A stretch of DNA of 64,000 bases. It comes from Tricholomella constricta. Lineage: Eukaryota; Basidiomycota; Agaricomycetes; Agaricales; Lyophyllaceae. Made by a program: the position numbers and the translations under genes. Below, piece after piece: positions 56,104 through 64,000 of the stretch (the stretch's first letter is position 1; the number at the start of each line of letters is the position of its first letter). The DNA is taken from positions 558,001 through 622,000 of the forward strand of contig JAACJP010000027.1 of assembly GCA_013368375.1 (NCBI GenBank), in the 5' to 3' direction. The notes under the pieces are model-generated. The model did no database searches. It was not told the origin of the DNA and saw nothing but the letters and a program-made list of their open reading frames with translations.

Positions 56104-57975
56104 CTACTCTTCTGTCCCAAAACCACCGATCCCACCCCAAACCGCGCCGTCGTCAGCAGCCTCCTCCTCAGCCCGAGCCTCGGCGTACAGTTGTTCAAGC
56201 CGATCGTCCACCTCGTCGAGGGCCGCCACGGTGTCGGTCAACCGTCGTCGGGCATAGGTTAACGAGTCCCGAGCGACTTCCAGACGGGCCGCAGCAAGAT
56301 GGGCCTCCTGTACCAAGGTGCGCAACACGGCATGGCGGGAAGCGCGGAGTGTCTGGAGACCGACGATATCAGACGCCTCGACGAGCGACTGTACACCCAG
56401 GGGATCACGTCCGAGCATCTCATGCGCTTCCGCCACCGCGTCGCGCACCCCGAGCGGGACGTGTTCACCGTGGAGAAATTCGGACCCAACAACCCCCATT
56501 TCCGCCCGAACCGCCGCAGCACGCAGAGAGGCCCCCCGGATGTGCTCGCCCTTCACGATGGGAAACGGGAGAACCGAGTCCGACTCGTGCGGGGCAGCTC
56601 CTGCCTCGCCCTCCTCGTCGAAATTCGCCGCCACCCCACCTACCGCTGCGCGTCGCCGAGGACGCCCGGAGGCAGCAGCAGATGTTGCCGCCCTGGAAAG
56701 CGAGAAACACCCTTTCCGCTGCGCCTGGCAGCGGAGACAGGAGCCGCAATCGGGGTTCTGGGGGCAAGCCACTCCCTGCTTACTACAGCGATTGCACTTC
56801 AAAGAAACAGAGGGATTTCAGTACACGATCCCCGAAGACAAACACGAGAACACTTACGGGCGTCTCGCGCTCGAACCACCCCGCCTTCTTCAACAGCGCG
56901 ACGCGCTCCTCGGTGGCTGCCCCTCGGCGCTTCCCCTTTGCCCTTTTGGGCGCCGGCGTCGCAGCATCGTCGTCAACGTCCGCCGTGCATTTACGCTTGA
57001 GGTGGAAGGGAGGAACGAGTACCTCCACCTTCGATTTCCTGCCTGAGGACGAAGTCAGGGGCCGGCCACTCACGGGACAGAAGACAGAGGAGAAGGACGG
57101 CCCCCACTTACTCGGCCGACGCGCGGAGCGACGTAACGCTACCTCCTGCACCGAAATCAGCGTGGAGCCAACGACAGAAAAGGAAGCCCAAGACGAACCG
57201 ATTCGCCTATCGACGACGCGCTCAGATGCGCCTCCTCTTCCGATTCCGCCTCCTCACCAGACCGGGCCACCTCCATCACAACCTCAGGCTCCTCGTGCAT
57301 CTCCCGGCCTGTCGGTCGCGGCCGGGGACGAGACGGCTGAACGACTCGAGGAGGCGACGACCCATCCGCCAGAAGAGGCACCGAGTGGCCCCGGTCGGTC
57401 CGAGGCATCGAGTGGCCCCGGTCGGTCCCCGACGCTTCCTCAACCGCCTGCTCCATCACGTCACCCAAATCACCGTCGTCCGCGCACGCACCCTGCTCCC
57501 CCCCCACGCCGACTGCGGCATCGACCGGAACCGCCGCAGGCGCCAGCGGCGCGCCCCACCGAGTCCTCTTGCGTCTCAAGGGAACGGCGTCCCACTGGGA
57601 AGAACGCACCCGCGACGCCGGAACGGTATCCTCCTATCAGACGCGTCACACACCAGCTAGGGACAAAGAAAAAGCGACGAAGAGAGGGAGCGAACGTACC
57701 AGAGGCAGGTCAGAAGGACGAAAGACAAAAAAACGCTCAGCCAAGGCGGCGTCACGACGGATACAACCCCAAATGACGCGCTTCGCCATCGATTCCGCCT
57801 CCCAGACCACCCGGTCGGGCCCAGGCGCCTGCTGATGCAGCCGATGAAGACCAGTGCGCAGGTCCTCCAGTAAAGGGACGCGCTCATGAGGTGGCAGATC
57901 GACAGGAAGGGCCAACCAGTGCAGCCAGTCCTCCTTTAGTTCAGCGAGAATGTTGGCAGGAAGGGAAGACGACAT
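56104..57975 (-). CDS. Antisense accessory gene A: Zn2Cys6-like cluster plus coiled coil, 540 aa, 5 exons
   Basis: Minus-strand exons 57975-57700, 57633-57199, 57145-57112, 57042-56858 and 56796-56104 join with GT-AG introns of 53-69 nt into 540 codons plus stop, without internal stops. Residues 1-92 form a Trp-rich helical domain (EDWLHWLALPVD, LLEDLRTGLHRLHQQ, VIWGCIRRDAALAERFF). The middle is basic, with a 24-bp tandem repeat (57384-57425) and an NLS-like KRKC…KRAKGKRR. At 311-340 lies C-x2-C-x6-C-x5-C-x2-C-x2-C-x6-C, matching the Zn2Cys6 spacing with one extra Cys. The C terminus is a long predicted coiled coil (HAVLRTLVQEAHLAAARLEVA…) with an acidic end. It lies tail-to-tail with pol, 250 bp apart. 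A nuclear, possibly DNA-binding role is inferred. Confidence 0.8.
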
Positions 57976-58096
57976 AGGGAGGGAATAGACGAAGAAAAAA
58001 CTGAGAAGTTGAACCAGCGGACGCGACGACAAATCTTTTGGCACTGCCACCCCAACATCCCACGCCACACACGCGACACGCCCAGACCAAGGCCGC

Positions 58097-58130
58097 CTGA
58101 GGACAGTCGGGATTTCAAGTAAGGAGGAGA
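58097..58130 (+). repeat. Internal copy of the polypurine-tract block
   Basis: 34 bp, 33 of them identical to 59499-59532, which abuts the 3' LTR; both end AAGTAAGGAGGAGA. It could serve as a central polypurine tract or mark a duplication of the 3' region. Confidence 0.85.
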
Positions 58131-58195
58131 GACATGGCACTCACATGGCACCCACATGGCTCTCACATGGCGCTCACATAGACGCCCAGACAACA
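58131..58195. repeat. Short tandem repeat CATGGC(A/T/G)C(T/C)CA
   Basis: About five 11-12-bp units (CATGGCACTCA, CATGGCACCCA, CATGGCTCTCA, CATGGCGCTCA) follow the internal polypurine copy, upstream of antisense gene A. Confidence 0.75.
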
Positions 58196-58323
58196 CGCAC
58201 ATGGACCAACAACCCAGAATCGGGTACACGAGGACGACCAAACGTCAGGACGAGTACAACTTGCGCATACGTAAGGCGGTACAAACGCGACCAAGAACGA
58301 CCAAACACCGACGACCCAAGTCA

Positions 58324-59354
58324 TCAAGCACTGTCGCCAACAACCCCGCCCTCCGCGACTCCATCGCTTCCGTCTTCAAAATCCCCATCCCTATCGTGTT
58401 CTTCAGCCTCGCTCTCCGTACTATCCCATAAAACCTCGCCAACTAAATCGACGCGGCGCGCTCGAAGTACGTCTAAAGCGGTCGAAGTCGCTACAACCTG
58501 TTGATAGAGTTGCTGGACCGACAAGCGTAGGACCTCCTGTCGCGACTCAAGGACATGGGATTCCCGAATCAGAGACTGCAGAAAAACACGGCGGGCAGAC
58601 ATAGCGCGATCCACGTCGACGAGACCGAAGCGCGACACAACCGACAATGGCAAAACATAGCCGGACTCGTGCGGACCTTCATCACGAAAAGTGTCGGAAA
58701 TCACGGATGAGAGGCCAGCGACTCGTTCGACCGCGAGGCGGCGCGCGACGACCGCTAGGTCGCGATCTGCGACTAAGGGCACCTCCCCCTGGATAGCACC
58801 GACGTCGGCGGACTCAGGTCGCGAAACCAACGCCGGGGAAACACCACACGAATTCCCCGAGCCCTCCGATCCGGGTCGCTCGTCGTCAACGGGGTCCCGC
58901 TTACGCTTACGAACACCAGGCAGAGGCGCAGCACGGACGGCTTCCCCGACTGCCACCTTATCGATAGCATCCGCCAAACGGAGTCGCCGCTCGCGACGAC
59001 GCCGCGTATAATCGTCCTAGGAGACCAGAACAAAAGCGTCAACCAGGCCACGGAAGAAAGACGGAAGCAAGCGAAGGGACGCACTTCGGGACTCCAATCC
59101 CGGAAACGGACAGACCACTCAGCATCGTGCGAAATGATCGCCCATATGTCAGCGAAGGCAGCGTCTTCATTAGGCCACTCCCACCGTTCGGACGCCTGAT
59201 CCTGGGCCCTTAACACCTCGATACCATCCAAAATATTCTCTATGAGAGCAGTACACTCCTCGCGACTCGCGTCGATCGAAAGCGAACGCCAAGCGGACCA
59301 GTCGTCGTCAAGATTCCAGACGACCTGGCCAAAATCCGTAGGAGGGCGAGGCAT
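58324..59354 (-). CDS. Antisense accessory gene B: paralogue of A without the Cys cluster, 320 aa, 2 exons
   Basis: Exons 59354-59085 and 59016-58324 (minus) join across a 68-nt GT-AG intron to 320 codons plus stop. The first exon has the same Trp-rich pattern as gene A (DDDWSAWRSLSIDAS, LIENILDGIEVLRAQDQ, ADIWAIISHDAEWSVRF). The second has a basic NLS-like stretch (YTRRRRERRLRL, KRKRD) and a C-terminal coiled coil aligned with that of A (RVFLQSLIRESHVLESRQEVL…), ending acidic. The last exons of A and B are both 693 nt. The zinc cluster of A is missing. Overall identity looks low, so the pair is old, yet both frames are intact. Confidence 0.78.
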
Positions 59355-59498
59355 GGGAATAGGAACGACCACGAACAAAAAAACCGCTATAAAAAGGGAT
59401 CCAGACGCACCGCCAAGGCCATACGCACCGCCACCCCCTCGACGCCTACCGTTCTGTACCATGCCAACTGAAGCGCCGTTCCGATACCCCGAAGCCGA

Positions 59499-59532
59499 CT
59501 GAGGACAGTCGGTATTTCAAGTAAGGAGGAGA
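59499..59532 (+). other. Polypurine tract block next to the 3' LTR
   Basis: CTGAGGACAGTCGG(T)ATTTCAAGTAAGGAGGAGA ends directly at the 3' LTR. The AAGGAGGAGA part is the plausible plus-strand primer. Confidence 0.8.
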
Positions 59533-60538
59533 TGATGTGCACCCTCCGTGGCTGGTCACCGACCGACTGTCCTGTCACGATAAACTGCTCAGGAGCGTTC
59601 GCAGCAATACCTACTGCCCGACTACGATAAACAGCCCTGGAGCGCTCGCAACGATACCGACCGACTCGCCGACTCAAATGCGACTGACCTGGATCGGCCG
59701 ACTCTCTTTGAAGCCTTCGGGATTTGGAATGGTCGCGCAATCAACCCGTGATGGCGCACGTTTGTGTGTCAGGTGTCAACAACCGATCGGGGCACCACCC
59801 ATGACGCGTCCTCCGGCTCGCTCTTCCGCCTCCTATTCACGGCACGGATCCGCTTACCTCACGGAACTCCGCAACGCCAAGCTTCCCTAACTCATGTCCG
59901 ACCCGATACCGCAAATCAACCGATGAACGCGACACCCCAACCGGTCCCTCAGAAAACGGGTCGCGTGGTATCAGGCTTGGCGACGACCCGACATGAAACA
60001 CCTGCGTGGTCGCTCTAAAAGCTGATAAACTTACCTTACTATATAAAACACACCCATGTAGTACCAAAAACCCCCCCAGTGAATTATAGCCCGTATTTTC
60101 CCTCACGATTCAGAGTTAATAGCTCAAAAACCACCGTCTCCGTCGTCTCCGAACTGTCCTCATCGTATAAACTCGTCGCAAAACCGCCGTAACCGTCGCC
60201 ACTGTAGTAAATCTAGTAAACCGCCGTATCTGTCCGCCGTAACCGCCGCCCGAACCCGTGAGTTCTCCGTTTTAGTATCGTTCGTCTCGTTGTCGCGCCA
60301 CCGACATCAACAGTCGCGTCGCCGACCAGTTCCAGCTGGGAACTATCGCATACCATCGCGCTCGTCGCATCGTCGTCGGTTCGACTAATATCGAGTCGGG
60401 TCGTCTTTACCTTCGTCCAAACCATCCTTTTAGCCCTACACACCCGCGTGTTTGGGAACTTTTAACACTTCTCGCCCCCTATAGCTGTTAGTTGTTTTGT
60501 TGTTGTGTACAGCACCCACAGGCCTTCTAGCACTATCA
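59533..60538 (+). repeat. 3' LTR (1006 bp) of the 12.2-kb element
   Basis: Direct repeat of 48367-49372, followed by the second GCGC target copy and the LINE ORF2 sequence. Confidence 0.95.
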
Positions 60539-63277
60539 GCGCGCACACTCTTCCCGGATCCGCCGGACACCTCCTCAGTGCCTACTACATACACGTACCC
60601 CGAACCCCTGCCGACTAGTGGTCAAATCACCGAAGAGCAAATCCGACGGAACATAGCGAAACTCAGCCCATTCAAAGCCTGCGGCAACGACAGCATACCC
60701 AACATCGTCCTCAAAAAGGCCTACCCGCTCATCAAGGACTACTTACTACACATTTACAGAGCTGTCTTCACACTCGAAACGTACCATTCAGGATGGCGGG
60801 ACATCATCACGGTCATCTTACGAAAGCCAGGGAAACCAGGGTACGACGTAGCGAAAGCATACCGGCCGATCGCACTACTCAACACCCTGGCAAAACTGCT
60901 AACAGCTATAGTGGCGGAAGATCTTACACATATCATGGAGAAGCACCGGTTGCTCCCCGCAATGCAATTCGGCGGCCGACCGGGGCGAATGACGACGGAC
61001 TCGCTACATCTGATGACGAACTGGATCAAGCATGAATGGCGCCAAGGCAGAGTGGTGTCAGCACTCTTTCTCGACATCGAAGGCGCATTCCCCAACGCGG
61101 TGCTTGACCGACTGCTACACAACATGAGAAAGCGCCAAGTACCGGAGGCCTACGTGAAATTCACTGACCGACTGTTGACCAACCGACGGACCAAACTTAA
61201 GTTTGACGACCACACCTCCGACTGGATCGAAGTGACCAACGGGATCGGCCAAGGAGACCCAGTGTCAATGATACTATACTTATTTTATAACGCTGACCTG
61301 CTAGAGATACCGAAGGGACGACGCCAGCTGGCACTGGGGTTCGTCGACGACGGAGCCTATTTAGCCTCCAGGACCTCCTTCGAAGAAACTGGGGGCATAC
61401 TCAAGAAAATGATGGAGAAACGACGAGGCGCATACCGATGGTCCGACCAACACAACTCAAAGTTCGAAACCAGCAAATTCGAGCTACTTCACTTCACGCA
61501 ACACAGGGACCCCAACCCCAACCGACAGGGGAAAACGATCCGGAGGGCGCGACCACCGATAACACTGCGCAGGACCATAATCCAGCCAGCTAACGTTGCT
61601 AGATTTCTAGGTGTCATGGTTGACGATGAACTGCGATGGAAGCAACACGCCAAGTATGCATTGGGGAAAGGTACTAAATACGCCCTCATGTTTAAGCGGA
61701 TCACTCGACCCTCGACGGTAATCAAGCTTGAATTTATGGAACAACTTTTCACGGCGGTGGCGGTTCCCAAGTTCACTTACGCGGCCGATGTCTGGTACAC
61801 CCCAATACGAAGAAAACCACAACATAAACGGGACTCCGGCTCGGTGGGGTCCGCCAAACAGCTAGCGAAAATACAACGCCTGGCCCTCATAGCAATAACC
61901 GGCTCGATGAGATCGGCACCAATGGACACACTCGAACTTCATGCCAACCTCCCGCCCATCGACCTACTTATGGACAAGATCTGTCACTGGTCGGCAATGC
62001 GGATAGCTTCATTACCTGAAGCACACCCGCTACACAAGCGTATTCGGAACTGCGCAAGGTACAAAGTTAAATGTCATCGCTCACCTCTTCACAACCTAGC
62101 AGACATATACCATCTCGACCCGGACGACGTCGAAACGATAAACCCAGTACGTCAGCTGCCGACATATCAACACCCGTTCACCACACGCATCGCCGAAACG
62201 AGGGAGGAATCACTCCAAGAGGACCGAGAAAACGACGCTCATATCAAAATCTACACCGACGGTTCGGGATACAAGGGACAAGCGGGCGCAGCGGCCATAC
62301 TCATCACGGGCAACGGACCACCCACGATGATGCAATATCACCTAGGACCCCTCAGCCGCAACACGACCTTCGAGGCGGAAGCAGTAGGCGTGGCCCTAGG
62401 TATGCAACTACTGATAGAAACAGCCTTACCGCGCTCTACGTCACTCGCCCTCGACAACCAGGGGGTCATCCAATCCCTCGACATCTACCGACAACGGCAG
62501 AGTCACTACCACTTTGACGCCATACACGAACAGGCCAGACAGATCGCGCGACATGAACGTAACCGACCAGCCTTCACCCTAAAGATCTCGTGGATATCCG
62601 GACATTCGGGAGCAGACGGTAACGAACTCGTCGACAAAGCAGCAAAGGACGCCGCGCAGGGCACAACCAGCGCAACACATCGCCTACCCGCCTACATCCA
62701 AAGACTCGACGGCGACCTACCCACCAGCATATCGGCATTGAAACAAATACACAACGTATACCTCAAGAAGAAGTGGCACGAACGCTGGGAGAAGTCGCCC
62801 CGCCACGCAAAGTACACACACCTCAAAGAAACCTTCCCGTTCACGGGTTTTCGACGAATGGCAAAGGGACTAACGAGACGACAACACAGTCTTCTCATAC
62901 AGCTGTGAACAGGGCACGCCCCACTCAACAAACACCTTCACCGCCTCCAAGCGATCGACACCCCAAAATGCGAACAGTGCGAGGACGACGTCGAAGAAAC
63001 GCTACGACACTACTTGTATCAATGCTCCAAGTACAACGACGAGAGACAAGACCTTCGCTCAGCACTCGGTCGGGAAGCCCACTCGGCGGACATAATCTAC
63101 GGCACCCGAAAGGGCACGAAGTACCTGCTGCAGTATGTCGCAGACACAGGGCGTTTTAAAGCCACATTCGGTGATGTTTCCCCTTATAACTATAAGCATG
63201 AAGATGAAGATGACGCCTCACAGCCAGACATCGATCACGATTACGACTGGGACGGCGCCGATGACTTCGGCACATGA
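60539..63277 (+). pseudogene. LINE ORF2, 3' part: reverse transcriptase, RNase H and Cys/His tail
   Basis: Resumes the endonuclease frame at RTLFPDPPD. RT motifs are LSPFKACGNDSIPN, AYRPIALLNTLAKLL, ALFLDIEGAFPNAV (catalytic Asp), GIGQGDPVSMILYLFYN and LALGFVDDGAYLA (FVDD). RNase H motifs are IKIYTDGSGYKGQAGAA, TFEAEAVGVALG, SLALDNQGVI and ISGHSGADGNELVDKAA. A TGA at 62906-62908 interrupts LLIQL|TGHAPLN; RTGH is usual at this position, so CGA to TGA is likely. The tail CEQCEDDVEETLRHYLYQC (C-x2-C-x8-H-x4-C type) follows, with the stop at 63275-63277. Confidence 0.92.
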
Positions 63278-64000
63278 ACAACTACACCCTACCTTCGCTC
63301 GTCACAGAGGAGGCTCAAAAGGCAGGGAAAGGGGACGCATATATACACACATACACTTAAGCCTACCTTCATTTTGTAAGAACATATGGCTGAAGTCTAG
63401 CCTACTTTTCGTAGAGCTTCGAGACGGTCTTCAGTTTAATTTCTTTTCCAGCACACTCTCAATCCTAACAAGTCTACCATACCGAACCGTGTAGCGTACT
63501 TCAAATAGATTTAAGTCAGCTTGAAAAAGTTCGATATCTTTCCAGCGTACCTCAATCCTAACGAGTCTACCATACCGAACCATGTAGCACACTTCAAATA
63601 GATTTAAGTCAGCTTGAAAAAGTTATCTTTACAGCGTACCTCAATCCTAACGAGTCTACTGTGTCAAACCGTGTAGCGTACTTCAAAAGCCTAAGTTTGA
63701 ACCCTAAGATACAGCGAGTCTACCGTGCTCGCGAGTCTACCGTGCCCGAGCCGTCGCGCCAGCCTATGAAAGGTCTACCCCAGCCTATACGGGCTATGTC
63801 AATAAAATAAAATTTCATCATATTACGAGCGTACCTTGAGTGCTTTATTGAACACGGCTTGACAGTCTGTCGCAAGTCGTCTATACATGGCCGCCTGTCG
63901 GTCGCAGTACGCGGCTCGCCCGCCTTTCGTCGCCATCCCAAGCTCACCCCAGACGTCTGCCATCCTCGAAAACGACGCCACGCTGCGTCGAAACTCCTCT
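63278..64000. other. LINE 3' region and flank
   Basis: Non-coding sequence with the tandem repeat described separately. AATAAAATAAAATTT at about 63801-63815 is a possible polyadenylation or element-end signal. No gene was supported at the right edge; a minus-strand frame at 63720-63947 lacks motifs. Confidence 0.4.
63460..63690. repeat. Tandem repeat, about 90-bp unit, 2.6 copies
   Basis: Units start CTCAATCCTAACRAGTCTAC at about 63460, 63550 and 63638 and contain CGAACCRTGTAGCRYACTTC and TTAAGTCAGCTTGAAAAAGTT. The third unit is partial. They lie in the 3' region of the LINE. Confidence 0.85.

Larger units (their letters stand above)
48367..60538 (+). mobile_element. LTR retrotransposon, 12.2 kb, with antisense accessory genes
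   Basis: 1006-bp LTRs (48367-49372 and 59533-60538) start TGATGTGC and end CTATCA. I noticed only three differences between them, implying recent insertion. A 4-bp target duplication GCGC flanks them (48363-48366, 60539-60542). A primer-binding site beginning TGGAGCCC (49376-49392) and a polypurine tract AAGGAGGAGA (59523-59532) abut the LTRs. Order on the plus strand is gag, protease, RT, RNase H, integrase, so Ty3/Gypsy-type. The 3.7 kb between pol and the 3' LTR carry two spliced genes on the opposite strand. The coding frame has one TGA (55459-55461) and a gag frame change near 50650. Confidence 0.93.
45100..63277 (+). mobile_element. Non-LTR retrotransposon (Tad-like LINE), split by an LTR element
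   Basis: Two consecutive coding blocks in one frame: ORF1 (45249-47045) with a coiled-coil and zinc knuckles, and ORF2 (from about 47070) with an apurinic-type endonuclease, reverse transcriptase, RNase H and a C-terminal Cys/His motif, the order of the Tad/I clades. The 12.2-kb LTR element at 48367-60538 separates endonuclease from RT. Ignoring it and one GCGC, the frame reads straight through (SRLFA | RTLFPDPPD). The 5' end (about 45.1 kb) and 3' end (after 63277) are approximate; no clear poly-A tail or target duplication was found. Confidence 0.88.

Noticed and set aside
56299..57776. Plus-strand open frame of 475 codons (and a 242-codon neighbour) between pol and the 3' LTR
   Set aside because: It is Arg/Pro-rich, overlaps the spliced minus-strand gene A along its whole length and has no motif. 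The minus-strand model has clean splice sites and a Cys cluster.
63460..63690. CRISPR-like array
   Set aside because: Head-to-tail 90-bp repeats without regular unique spacers, in a eukaryotic LINE 3' region.

Overview
The window looks like nuclear DNA of a filamentous basidiomycete, most likely an Agaricomycete. Genes are broken by many 45-65 nt GT-AG introns. The gene families (a secreted GDSL esterase split by micro-exons, PMU1-like histidine phosphatases, a Zn2Cys6 regulator fragment, a P-like transposase carrying a PHD finger, Ty3/Gypsy elements, a Tad-like LINE and a pogo-type DDE element) fit that group. There is no prokaryotic organisation, and I saw no tRNA, rRNA or CRISPR array. Species assignment is inference only.

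Layout. 1-471 is the end of a minus-strand gene leaving the left edge. 1159-2118 is a foldback (inverted-repeat) element. 2153-8228 is an apparently complete TIR transposon with one eight-exon, 1748-codon gene. 8.2-15.4 kb is nearly gene-free apart from a Zn2Cys6 fragment. 15.4-21.2 kb is an ordinary chromosomal cluster: a membrane-anchored unknown (+), a GDSL esterase (-), a secreted Cys-rich protein (+) and an intact histidine phosphatase (-). 24.2-26.7 kb is a low-complexity conserved gene. 27.8-30.0 kb holds two tandem copies of a small unknown gene and an inverted 5' fragment of a third.

30.4 kb onward is layered insertion. A second phosphatase paralogue (30439-37700) is split in exon 6 by a Ty3/Gypsy element (31249-37224, minus strand, TSD GTCAC), whose pol is itself split by a 319-bp solo LTR (32291-32609, TSD CCTGA). 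A partial duplicate of the 24-27 kb gene (38034 to about 42.8 kb) is split by a pogo-type element (38202-41225, TSD TA). A small PD-(D/E)XK-like gene follows at 43.0-43.7 kb. From about 45.1 to 63.3 kb lies a LINE (gag-like ORF1, then endonuclease, RT and RNase H), cut in ORF2 by a 12.2-kb LTR retrotransposon (48367-60538, 1006-bp LTRs differing at about three sites, 4-bp TSD GCGC). In each of the four nests the host frame or exon length is recovered when the insert plus one TSD is ignored, which supports the boundaries.

The most unusual system is inside the 12.2-kb LTR element. (i) A -1 programmed frameshift signal sits at the protease-RT junction: an in-phase A AAU UUU heptamer, an 8-nt spacer and a perfect 8-bp stem. 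(ii) Between pol and the 3' LTR lie two intron-containing genes on the antisense strand that look like diverged paralogues. One of them encodes a Zn2Cys6-like cluster. The second lies between two near-identical copies of the polypurine-tract block. The function of these antisense genes is unknown; a regulatory role is a hypothesis.
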